Origin: Endomicrobium sp.
GTDB lineage: Bacteria > Elusimicrobiota > Endomicrobiia > Endomicrobiales > Endomicrobiaceae
Assembly: GCA_031264895.1 (NCBI GenBank)
Contig: JAISDI010000133.1
Span: forward strand, 1-6,095
DNA length: 6,095 bases
Direction: 5' to 3'
Shown: positions 1-6,095 of the stretch, one piece after another
How positions within the stretch are numbered: position 1 is the stretch's first letter
Layout of the letters: every line of letters starts with the position of its first letter
Notes under the pieces: model-generated
What the model saw: the letters and a program-made list of their open reading frames with translations, nothing else
Database searches by the model: none
What the model was told of the DNA's origin: nothing
Program-made: the position numbers and the translations under genes

Positions 1-88
1 GCCAAAAACGGATCGCGACAAAAATAAGGCACACCGCCAAAAGTATGGCAGCGCGCCTTAAATATTTTTTGCCAGAAAGTCTGAACAT
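1..88 (-). CDS. pbpC: Putative penicillin-binding protein 1C, N-terminal fragment
   Basis: This partial gene starts with ATG at 88-86 on the minus strand and runs off the left edge, so only 29 complete codons are visible. The peptide begins MFRLSGKKYLRRAAILLAVC and continues into a hydrophobic stretch (about residues 13-27). A short basic N-terminus (K7, K8, R11, R12) before one hydrophobic helix is the classic layout of a bitopic inner-membrane signal anchor, as in class A penicillin-binding proteins. None of the glycosyltransferase or transpeptidase motifs lie within the window, so the assignment rests on this anchor plus position: genes directly downstream of yfhM-type macroglobulins are very often pbpC, a peptidoglycan glycosyltransferase/transpeptidase. 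The gap to the upstream stop is 3 nt (TAA AAA ATG) and no convincing Shine-Dalgarno sequence precedes the start, which suggests translational coupling. Another membrane protein cannot be excluded from 29 residues. Confidence 0.68.
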   Translation of the reverse strand, partial: MFRLSGKKYLRRAAILLAVCLIFVAIRFW

Positions 89-91
89 TTT

Positions 92-3000
92 TTAATTTCT
101 GCTTTCTATCACAAAGGTAAATTCCTCATCGGATGCGTTTATCGACGAGTCATATAATGGCGCGGCGATTATGGCGGGAACTTTGAACGTTCCCTCGGAC
201 GTAAGTTTAACTTTATAGCTAATTTTTCCGCCTGAAGAATTTACGGAGCCGTATAAAAGTAGTCTGTCTTCTCTTATGTCATAGTAGTCAAGCGTAAAGC
301 CGCCGGAGGATTTTATTGAACCCGGAACTATGGTAAAACCGCCGGGTAAAATATCCGTAATAGCAACATTGGTTATTGTTGCGCCTAAAGAACGCGTTTG
401 TATTGTAACGTCCATCTCGTCGCCAAGCATGCCTTTGTCATTTGACGAATGAGCAGAACCCAGCGCTGCCAGCATCTCGTCGCTTAGTACGTTAGAATAA
501 GCGCGCATTATCAGCATACCGTTTGAGGTCGATTTTACTTCGCCTTTGTCAAAACCCTGCTGCGTGATTACGTAATATATATTAGCGGAACTATCCTTTA
601 CCTTAACGTTAAACTCTTTAACGCCTTGTCCGAACGAGGCCTCAAGCATTCCAAGACTGTTTTTTTCTAAAGTTAACTTTTGTTTGTCCGCGCTTACTTC
701 AATATCGCCGTCTTTGACTATATTAGTTTTTGAATGAGCGTAAAGCGCAAGCATACCCGCCGCCGATGTCATCGTATTATAACGCTTATCGTTAATGGCG
801 GACAGCATGCTTTGTATTATATCAGACGCTTTTCGTTCCTTCATAAGTTCCGGAAAATATAGGCCTATAATATAAATGTATTTTGCGTTTCTTGATAAAC
901 TGGAATCGTAATCATGATAGTATTTGTAAGCGGAAGTTTCGGCTTTATATTCTCTTATTATGCTTAAAGCCTTGTCGTCATTTTTAAGAAGTTTGTAAGC
1001 CGCGGCGACATAAACTCCGGTAACGCTTTCTTTCCATTTAGGGTCGTTTTTATTTAGCCACTCTTCAAAGTTCATAAGAGCATTAGTCATAACAACGCCG
1101 TTTTTGGCTACCAAGTAATGCGCGTAAGCCATATTACTTACCTTGTATTTGTCGAATGAATTATACTGCGCATAGTCCTTAACCCATGACAGCGCTTTGG
1201 CCTTTAAGTCTTTTGGGACATTATAACCCATTTCATCCGCTTCGGTAAGCATATGGAAGGCATATAAGGAAGGATATTCGCTGACATAACTTCCGCCGTC
1301 CCATAGCGAAAACCCGCCGCTTGCCAACTGTCTGAATTTAAGCTTTTCAATCACGCGCGCGAAAGCTTCTTTCGCTCCGCCTTCGTTACCTGAAGCTTTG
1401 TAGAAAACTATAGTAGGAAATATCTGGCTTGTAATCTGCTCTGTGCAGCCGTGCGGAAATTTTTCAAGATACGTTCCCAACCCTCCGGCCACCACAAGCG
1501 GATTTGCGGAAAGAGCTATTGTATTTTTTGAAAACTGGTCATAGAGTTCTCTTAAATCAAAATCTTTTATTTTTGCGCTGCCTTTTATCACGCCGTTATT
1601 TATTGTTACGCGCATCGCGCTGGCGGGACGCACGCTGAGAGTGATTTTGCGGGAAGCGGTTTCTTTGGGGTTTGCAAGCTCGGCGTCAAAAGATATTGCC
1701 GCATTGCCAAGCGTACTTCCGGCCTTCACTTTAAAATACACGGTTTTTTCCTGACCGTAAGGCACGTTTACGTTTTGCTTTTTTGCGCCTATTACCGACA
1801 AATTGTCAGATACTTTTATATTAACGCTGACATTGCCGTCTTTAGTATCCTCTTTATTATTTGATACTCTTACTCCGATATTAAATGTATCGCCCGGCGC
1901 GGCTGCCACAGGCCCCCCGGCAGACAATATTAAAGGCGCGCGCACCAATACTGCCCTGTCTGCGCTTGAGACCGCGCTTTGCGACGCGGCAACCGCCATA
2001 ACGCGGATTTGTCCATTAAAATAATCAGGCACGTCATAAGAGTAAACGGCCTCATTCTGTGAAGCGTCCAAAATACCCGACCAGAAGACTACGGGTTTTT
2101 CCGTTTTTCTTGCAAACGGGTTTAAGCCTGCTTCCAAAAGCTCTCTTGCGGCTTCGTAATCGCCGCCTATGCCGTAAACTTCTTTTATAAGTTTGTTGTC
2201 TGGCATAATAAGGTCCCACATTTGGTATGTTATTACGCCTAAGACGGTTTTTCTAAAAAAATGGGCTATGGGTTTGGGCAGTTTATATTTTGCCACCTGC
2301 AAAATGCCTTCGTTAACACCGTAAATTATAATTTTTGACGGCGTTGAAGTTTTGTAAGAAATATCAATCCTGTTGCCGGGCTTGACAAGTTCCGGAGTTC
2401 CAAGCGTGATTGACGACATATATTTTACCGGTTTTATATTAAAGTGAGCCGCCGCGTAGCTGTGGGGACTTGCAAGAAGTTCTTTAGAGTCCATGCTTCT
2501 TAAAAATGAAACATTGACATACGCGCCGCCGGTAAGTTCTTCCGGCACTTTTATACTTTGCTCGGAACTGTTGGTTGTCGTTTTAAACCATTTGTATGCG
2601 TACACTTTATCTTTTTCTATGGTTATAAGTCCGGCGCCGGTAAAAGGCGCAATTATGTTAAGTTTCAATACGCCGCCCTGTTCAATGGCGTCTTTTTCAA
2701 GGTTAAGTTTAAGTTCAACATTGCGTTCAAGGTCATAAGCCACGTTCGCATTTCCTGAGACAAAAAATTCAAGCCGCATAACGGCTTCGTCTTCGTTATT
2801 CACTATTTCAAGCGCGTACTGACCGGGATTTTTAGTGGGCAAAGTATAAACGGAGCCGTCTTTTTTAATATTAAAATCTTCAATGCTGAAAAGAGACTCG
2901 TTTAATACGGACTGATAACGGAATGAATTTCCATATGCGGATCTGACCGGCACCGACACATACTGCCGGCTCAGAATTCTTATCTTAAACGGGCCGGGTT

Positions 3001-5797
3001 CTATTTTGTTAAGGTCAGGATCTATGGCTATAAAGTTTACGGTTTTTTTGGAATTATGCGGCATATAACTGAGGTCTGCGTCCGTTTTATACCCCACAAT
3101 ATATTTGTTTGGCGAAACCAGCCGCGTAGACATCGCCGTAACGCTGTGTCCGCTTTCCTGCTCAAAGGCTTCCGCCCAGAAAGTAAGGCTGTAAGTACCC
3201 TTTTCAAAACTGCTCAAATCTAATTCTTTTGTGACTAAACCATATTCAGAGGTAGTTTCTTCAAATGCAATCTCTTCAAAACGCGAGGTGGCTTTACTGC
3301 GTATAACGTCAGAGAACGAATAATCTTTATACTGCTCAAACCGAAACTTTGACGGGCGCAGCTGCATTTTTATATTTACCGTATTTCCGGCGGCAGGCGT
3401 ACCGAACAGATTTTTAACCGTTACTTTACCCGTAAGGCCCGTAACCGGCTGCCAGCCTTTTCTTGAGGAGCCTTCTATGCCTGTGTTTATTTTAATTTTA
3501 TCTTCTTTAAATTCTTCCACATTAAACGCTGTGCCGGAAATATACTGGCCGTCTTCATCGTAAACGCTGATTTTGTATTCACCGGTCGGCGAGGAAAGAG
3601 TCGTATTAAAATTGAAATCTTTAAATCCTTCCGCAGTCAAAGAAACGGTTTTTTCAAACACGGTTTTGTCGCGCGCGTCTTTTACCGTAACTTTTATAGG
3701 AAGGCCGGCGGTGGACGTCCAGTTCCTGTTCTTTGTTATAAGCGCGAAATTAACCAAATCGCCCGGACGGTATATGCCGCGGTCCGTAAAAATAAAAGCG
3801 TCCAGTCCGCTCTTTTGAGCATAGCCCGCGCCGGATGTGTCAAAGCGCGAGTAGCTTACTTCTCTTTCGCTTCGGTCAACGGGTATAAAAGCGTAGTCCG
3901 AGCCTTTGCTTACCACAAAAGCGACAGGTTTTTTCTCCGCGCCCAAAGACGAAGACACTTCAAAAACCGCAATGCCGTCGCTGTCAGTATACACGGTTTT
4001 AAGCGCTGTGCCGTTGCGCGATATAAGTTCGGCTTTAGCGCCGGAAAGCGGCTGCTGGTCAACTATGGAAAGCGCAAACAGTTTAAGTTTTCCGTCAGTT
4101 TCCTTTTTATACATAAGTCCGATGTCTGTGATGGTAATTAATCTTTTTTGGCTTATGCCGTCTGAAGCCGCGTCCACCAAAAATATGCCCAAATCGCCGC
4201 GTTTAAAATATTCTTTTAAATCAAGCGTAAAAAAGTTAGGTTTAATGCCTGTGTCGGTAAGAGAAATCTTTTTGCTGAAAATACTTGAGATGTCACTTTC
4301 ATTAAACCGGCTTGGTTCGATGCGATAATCTTCATCTTCATAGTAATCATCGTAGTCATCATAATATCTTGTTCTGCTTTTGGAGCCGAAATATGGATTT
4401 TTAATATCGCCGCCTGTCTGCGCTATAAGATGATTAACGCTTCCGGGCAAAATTCTGGATACTTTTACGTCTACAGAACTTAAACCCTGCGAAACAAAAT
4501 TAAGTATGTGTTCAGAACTTAAAGGTATTACGGAACCCGAGCCGAGTATCTGCAGCCTTTTAGACAGTATGCCCATATGCGCCACAAATTCCTTTTTCTC
4601 ATCAGTTGAAAAACCGCCTTCGGACGCCATTCCGGGATTAAACAGAACATATACGTAATACGCGCGGGCAGAGCTGTTCACATCGTCAATTATTTTGAAG
4701 AAAGGGTTTGTCGTATTTGCGGGTATTGCTTCAAGGTTAAGCTCTTTAGCGTTTTCAAGCGCGGCGCGCACATCTTCCATGTTTGCATTTTGCCAGTTTT
4801 TAGCGTCTTCGTAGGGCAAAAGCCATGCCTTAATTTTATTGTTGCTTAAAAGAGTTTCCGAGTTAAGAATGTCAGTGGACTCAACGCTCAAGTTATAGTT
4901 TGCGCCTATTTCTGACGGAGAAATAACTTCAACTCCTTTTATATTAAAAAAACTGTCGGAAGAATCTATCTGCATAGATTTTTGCTCGTTCATTGAGTCA
5001 AACTTTACGCTGAGATCCGCATTCTGCGGCTTTGACTTAAGCATTACAGGCTCAAAATTCAGAAGCATTATCCTATCGTTCTGGTCAAAACTAATATTTG
5101 GGGAAACGGTTTTTTGATCTATGGTAAGATTAACGCCCTTTTTTGCAGCTTCGCGGTCAACGGGAAAGTTAAAGCGCACTCGCGCGGTAAGCGCCAACTG
5201 CCGTTTTTGTTTGGAGGGGAAAACCGCAAGTTTATCTATAAAAATATCGTTGTGCGCAGTAACAAATTCAAGGTCATATTTATCTATCAGTACGTTTGGT
5301 TCAAACAGCGCTTTGTCCAGTTTTATTTTATATTTTTGCGCGACAGTCCATTCTTTCTCGGGAATAAAATATAAAATGCTGCCGCGAACGCTCCACTTAC
5401 CTCTCAGTTCCGGCGTAATGGCGATAAGAGCGTCCAGTTTACTCGGATCGGCGGCGCATTCTTTATTTACCGGAGAGGGCGCGCCATAGTCCGAACTTTT
5501 AAATTGTATAATCACATTATCGGGCTTTGCAACGAACGTATTGCCGTCTTCATCTTCGGATATCGTTGAAGGAGACGGAGCTTTAACGGCAGCCTTAAAT
5601 GAATAAGTGGAATCTTTAACTCCCTGCGCGGCCGGTTCAGGCGCGGAGTCTGAGGATAATGGAGCTTTTTTTAAACCATAAAAAATTGCCGCTGCAAAAA
5701 ATATGACGGCTATAGAAAACAAAATTATAAGATATTTTCCAGTCCGTGACGGCGCGGTTGATGTGCTTTCAGTCTGTTTGTCAGGCATTTTTTCCAT
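92..5797 (-). CDS. yfhM: YfhM-type bacterial alpha-2-macroglobulin, membrane-anchored, with thioester
   Basis: Large periplasmic protease trap: a protease cleaves a bait segment, the protein changes shape and a Cys-Gln thioester captures the attacker (family knowledge). Residues 1-21 are polar; about 22-41 form a transmembrane helix, with no lipobox Cys; about 45-80 are a Ser/Pro/Ala-rich linker. Residues about 90-290 are two beta-sandwich macroglobulin-like domains (RGKWSVRGSILYFIPEKEW at 132-150). The MG2 signature FTDRGIYRPGD is at 670-680. The bait-region domain spans about 1025-1170, ending in GVNEGIL (1160-1166). The A2M core domain is about 1235-1330 (FWSGILD, VPDYFNGQIRVMAVAAS). The thioester domain spans about 1430-1690, with GCTEQ at 1450-1454 (Cys1451, Gln1454) and GGFSLWDGG at 1494-1502. 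A C-terminal MG10-like domain is about 1735-1900. At 1,901 residues it is longer than E. coli YfhM (about 1,650). Only two cysteines occur (114 and 1451). The first ATG is chosen because GAGGAG lies 5 nt upstream; Met4 would be 14 nt away. It heads a probable operon with pbpC. The thioester argues against the YfaS type, which lacks it. Confidence 0.95.
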   Translation of the reverse strand: MEKMPDKQTESTSTAPSRTGKYLIILFSIAVIFFAAAIFYGLKKAPLSSDSAPEPAAQGVKDSTYSFKAAVKAPSPSTISEDEDGNTFVAKPDNVIIQFKSSDYGAPSPVNKECAADPSKLDALIAITPELRGKWSVRGSILYFIPEKEWTVAQKYKIKLDKALFEPNVLIDKYDLEFVTAHNDIFIDKLAVFPSKQKRQLALTARVRFNFPVDREAAKKGVNLTIDQKTVSPNISFDQNDRIMLLNFEPVMLKSKPQNADLSVKFDSMNEQKSMQIDSSDSFFNIKGVEVISPSEIGANYNLSVESTDILNSETLLSNNKIKAWLLPYEDAKNWQNANMEDVRAALENAKELNLEAIPANTTNPFFKIIDDVNSSARAYYVYVLFNPGMASEGGFSTDEKKEFVAHMGILSKRLQILGSGSVIPLSSEHILNFVSQGLSSVDVKVSRILPGSVNHLIAQTGGDIKNPYFGSKSRTRYYDDYDDYYEDEDYRIEPSRFNESDISSIFSKKISLTDTGIKPNFFTLDLKEYFKRGDLGIFLVDAASDGISQKRLITITDIGLMYKKETDGKLKLFALSIVDQQPLSGAKAELISRNGTALKTVYTDSDGIAVFEVSSSLGAEKKPVAFVVSKGSDYAFIPVDRSEREVSYSRFDTSGAGYAQKSGLDAFIFTDRGIYRPGDLVNFALITKNRNWTSTAGLPIKVTVKDARDKTVFEKTVSLTAEGFKDFNFNTTLSSPTGEYKISVYDEDGQYISGTAFNVEEFKEDKIKINTGIEGSSRKGWQPVTGLTGKVTVKNLFGTPAAGNTVNIKMQLRPSKFRFEQYKDYSFSDVIRSKATSRFEEIAFEETTSEYGLVTKELDLSSFEKGTYSLTFWAEAFEQESGHSVTAMSTRLVSPNKYIVGYKTDADLSYMPHNSKKTVNFIAIDPDLNKIEPGPFKIRILSRQYVSVPVRSAYGNSFRYQSVLNESLFSIEDFNIKKDGSVYTLPTKNPGQYALEIVNNEDEAVMRLEFFVSGNANVAYDLERNVELKLNLEKDAIEQGGVLKLNIIAPFTGAGLITIEKDKVYAYKWFKTTTNSSEQSIKVPEELTGGAYVNVSFLRSMDSKELLASPHSYAAAHFNIKPVKYMSSITLGTPELVKPGNRIDISYKTSTPSKIIIYGVNEGILQVAKYKLPKPIAHFFRKTVLGVITYQMWDLIMPDNKLIKEVYGIGGDYEAARELLEAGLNPFARKTEKPVVFWSGILDASQNEAVYSYDVPDYFNGQIRVMAVAASQSAVSSADRAVLVRAPLILSAGGPVAAAPGDTFNIGVRVSNNKEDTKDGNVSVNIKVSDNLSVIGAKKQNVNVPYGQEKTVYFKVKAGSTLGNAAISFDAELANPKETASRKITLSVRPASAMRVTINNGVIKGSAKIKDFDLRELYDQFSKNTIALSANPLVVAGGLGTYLEKFPHGCTEQITSQIFPTIVFYKASGNEGGAKEAFARVIEKLKFRQLASGGFSLWDGGSYVSEYPSLYAFHMLTEADEMGYNVPKDLKAKALSWVKDYAQYNSFDKYKVSNMAYAHYLVAKNGVVMTNALMNFEEWLNKNDPKWKESVTGVYVAAAYKLLKNDDKALSIIREYKAETSAYKYYHDYDSSLSRNAKYIYIIGLYFPELMKERKASDIIQSMLSAINDKRYNTMTSAAGMLALYAHSKTNIVKDGDIEVSADKQKLTLEKNSLGMLEASFGQGVKEFNVKVKDSSANIYYVITQQGFDKGEVKSTSNGMLIMRAYSNVLSDEMLAALGSAHSSNDKGMLGDEMDVTIQTRSLGATITNVAITDILPGGFTIVPGSIKSSGGFTLDYYDIREDRLLLYGSVNSSGGKISYKVKLTSEGTFKVPAIIAAPLYDSSINASDEEFTFVIESRN

Positions 5798-5802
5798 AAA
5801 AA

Positions 5803-5808
5803 CTCCTC
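5803..5808 (-). promoter_or_regulatory. Shine-Dalgarno sequence of the macroglobulin gene
   Basis: Read on the minus strand, GAGGAG is followed by five T residues and then ATG at 5797-5795. This is a strong ribosome-binding site at near-optimal spacing. It decides the start in favour of the first ATG over the in-frame ATG three codons later. Confidence 0.85.
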
Positions 5809-5830
5809 ATTTTATACAAGAATTAGTCTC

Positions 5831-5858
5831 ATTATATATAAATAGTTGTTTTTATCAA
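5831..5858 (-). promoter_or_regulatory. Sigma70-type promoter of the macroglobulin-pbpC operon
   Basis: On the minus strand, TTGATA (5858-5853, five of six matches to TTGACA) is followed by a 16-nt spacer and a perfect TATAAT (5836-5831). Transcription would start near 5824, giving a leader of about 27 nt that contains the Shine-Dalgarno site. Immediately upstream (about 5861-5880) lies an A/T-tract segment, with TTTTTAAAAA at 5867-5876, placed where an UP element would bind the RNA polymerase alpha subunit. The hexamers and spacing are seen directly; activity is inferred. Confidence 0.7.
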
Positions 5859-5955
5859 AATCATTGTTTTTAAAAATAAATTTGCTGTTGTTTTGTTATG
5901 GATGAGAATGTTTATGAAAAATATTGTATTAGATGCTAAAATATGTTTTAAGTAA

Positions 5956-5961
5956 TATAAT
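5956..5961 (+). promoter_or_regulatory. Candidate -10 element of the divergent nadE-like gene
   Basis: A perfect TATAAT stands 47 nt upstream of the plus-strand start codon. Transcription would begin near 5968, giving a leader of about 41 nt. No good -35 hexamer is found at 16-18 nt spacing (the sequence around 5932-5938 is poor), and the nearest TTG-type hexamer, TTGTAT at 5924-5929, is 26 nt away. In AT-rich DNA such a hexamer can occur by chance, so this is only a candidate. Confidence 0.4.
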
Positions 5962-5992
5962 CAATAGTATTGCTTGGAAATATTGGCAGGGA

Positions 5993-5998
5993 AAGGGA
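5993..5998 (+). promoter_or_regulatory. Shine-Dalgarno sequence of the nadE-like gene
   Basis: AAGGGA lies 10 nt upstream of the ATG at 6009. It is a moderate ribosome-binding site with slightly long spacing. It supports this ATG, which is also where the protein family usually begins. Confidence 0.6.
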
Positions 5999-6008
5999 TA
6001 AAAATAAT

Positions 6009-6095
6009 ATGAAAATAGCATTGGCGCAAATTAATGTAAGGCTTGGGCAGATAGAAAAAAATTATTTGAAGATAGTTGAAATGTCGCGGCTTGCA
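6009..6095 (+). CDS. nadE: Putative glutamine-dependent NAD+ synthetase, N-terminal fragment
   Basis: This partial gene starts with ATG at 6009 and is cut by the right edge after exactly 29 codons. The peptide begins MKIALAQINVRLGQIEKNYL. The pattern MKIALAQIN, then a short variable turn with Gly, then an Asn and a Lys-Ile helix, is the usual first beta strand and helix of the nitrilase-fold glutaminase domain at the N-terminus of glutamine-hydrolysing NAD+ synthetases (NadE). These make NAD+ from deamido-NAD+, ATP and glutamine in the cytoplasm. The catalytic Glu-Lys-Cys residues and the synthetase domain lie outside the window, so a stand-alone carbon-nitrogen hydrolase is the main alternative. 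It is transcribed divergently from the macroglobulin gene, with 211 nt between the two start codons, and no functional link to that operon is apparent. Confidence 0.62.
   Translation, partial: MKIALAQINVRLGQIEKNYLKIVEMSRLA

Noticed and set aside
86..94. Possibility that the in-frame TAA between the two minus-strand genes is a mutation splitting a fused protein.
   Set aside because: The macroglobulin has a complete C-terminal domain, and the downstream frame starts with its own ATG, a basic N-terminus and a membrane anchor, which is normal for a separate gene.
5479..5486. GGCGCGCC palindrome and scattered GCGCGC runs in the coding region.
   Set aside because: They are isolated, explained by Ala/Arg codon choice in the coding frame, and do not form a repeat array or a spaced operator.
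1803..5489. Several open frames of 66-140 codons on the plus strand opposite the macroglobulin gene, for example 3906-4328 and 5121-5489.
   Set aside because: They lie wholly antisense to a gene whose whole length matches a known family, overlap one another, and encode low-complexity peptides with no recognisable domains. They are shadows of the real coding frame.
5811..5816. A second -10-like TATAAA on the minus strand close to the macroglobulin start.
   Set aside because: Its start point would fall on or next to the Shine-Dalgarno sequence, and no matching -35 was found; the TTGATA-N16-TATAAT pair upstream explains transcription better.
5902..5955. A 17-codon plus-strand open frame (begins MRMFMKNIVLDAK) in the intergenic region, a possible leader peptide.
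   Set aside because: It has no Shine-Dalgarno sequence, ends just before the candidate -10 box of the downstream gene so would not be in its transcript, and is a length expected by chance in AT-rich DNA.

Overview
The window is almost entirely one very long minus-strand gene. It encodes a 1,901-residue bacterial alpha-2-macroglobulin of the YfhM type: a thioester-bearing, envelope-located protease trap. Two partial genes flank it. Just downstream on the same strand is the start of a gene for a bitopic membrane protein, most likely penicillin-binding protein 1C (PbpC). At the right edge, on the plus strand, is the start of a divergently transcribed gene whose first 29 residues look like the amidase (glutaminase) domain of glutamine-dependent NAD+ synthetase (NadE).

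Layout: 1-88 (minus) is the 5' end of the putative pbpC, cut by the window edge. Positions 92-5797 (minus) are the alpha-2-macroglobulin gene. Positions 5798-6008 are an AT-rich intergenic region holding a good sigma70-type promoter for the minus-strand operon and a weaker candidate promoter for the plus-strand gene. Positions 6009-6095 (plus) are the 5' end of the putative nadE, cut by the window edge. No RNA genes, mobile elements, CRISPR arrays or tandem DNA repeats were seen.

Biology: in Proteobacteria and other diderms, yfhM-type genes commonly sit next to pbpC. The accepted model (family knowledge) is that the macroglobulin traps foreign proteases that breach the outer membrane, while PBP1C repairs damaged peptidoglycan. 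The same pairing is seen here, with only 3 nt between the genes, so they are probably co-transcribed and translationally coupled. Unlike the E. coli protein, which is a lipoprotein, this one has an uncleaved-looking N-terminal transmembrane helix and no lipobox. It appears tethered to the inner membrane, with the rest in the periplasm.

Organism: the gene pair implies a diderm (Gram-negative-type) bacterium. Base composition is moderately AT-rich, with many GCG/CGC-containing codons among A/T-ending ones and a strongly AT-rich intergenic region. The phylum cannot be fixed from this window. Something like Elusimicrobiota is possible, but that is a low-confidence impression. I found no evidence of a wholly new system; the points of interest are variations on the YfhM/PbpC theme.
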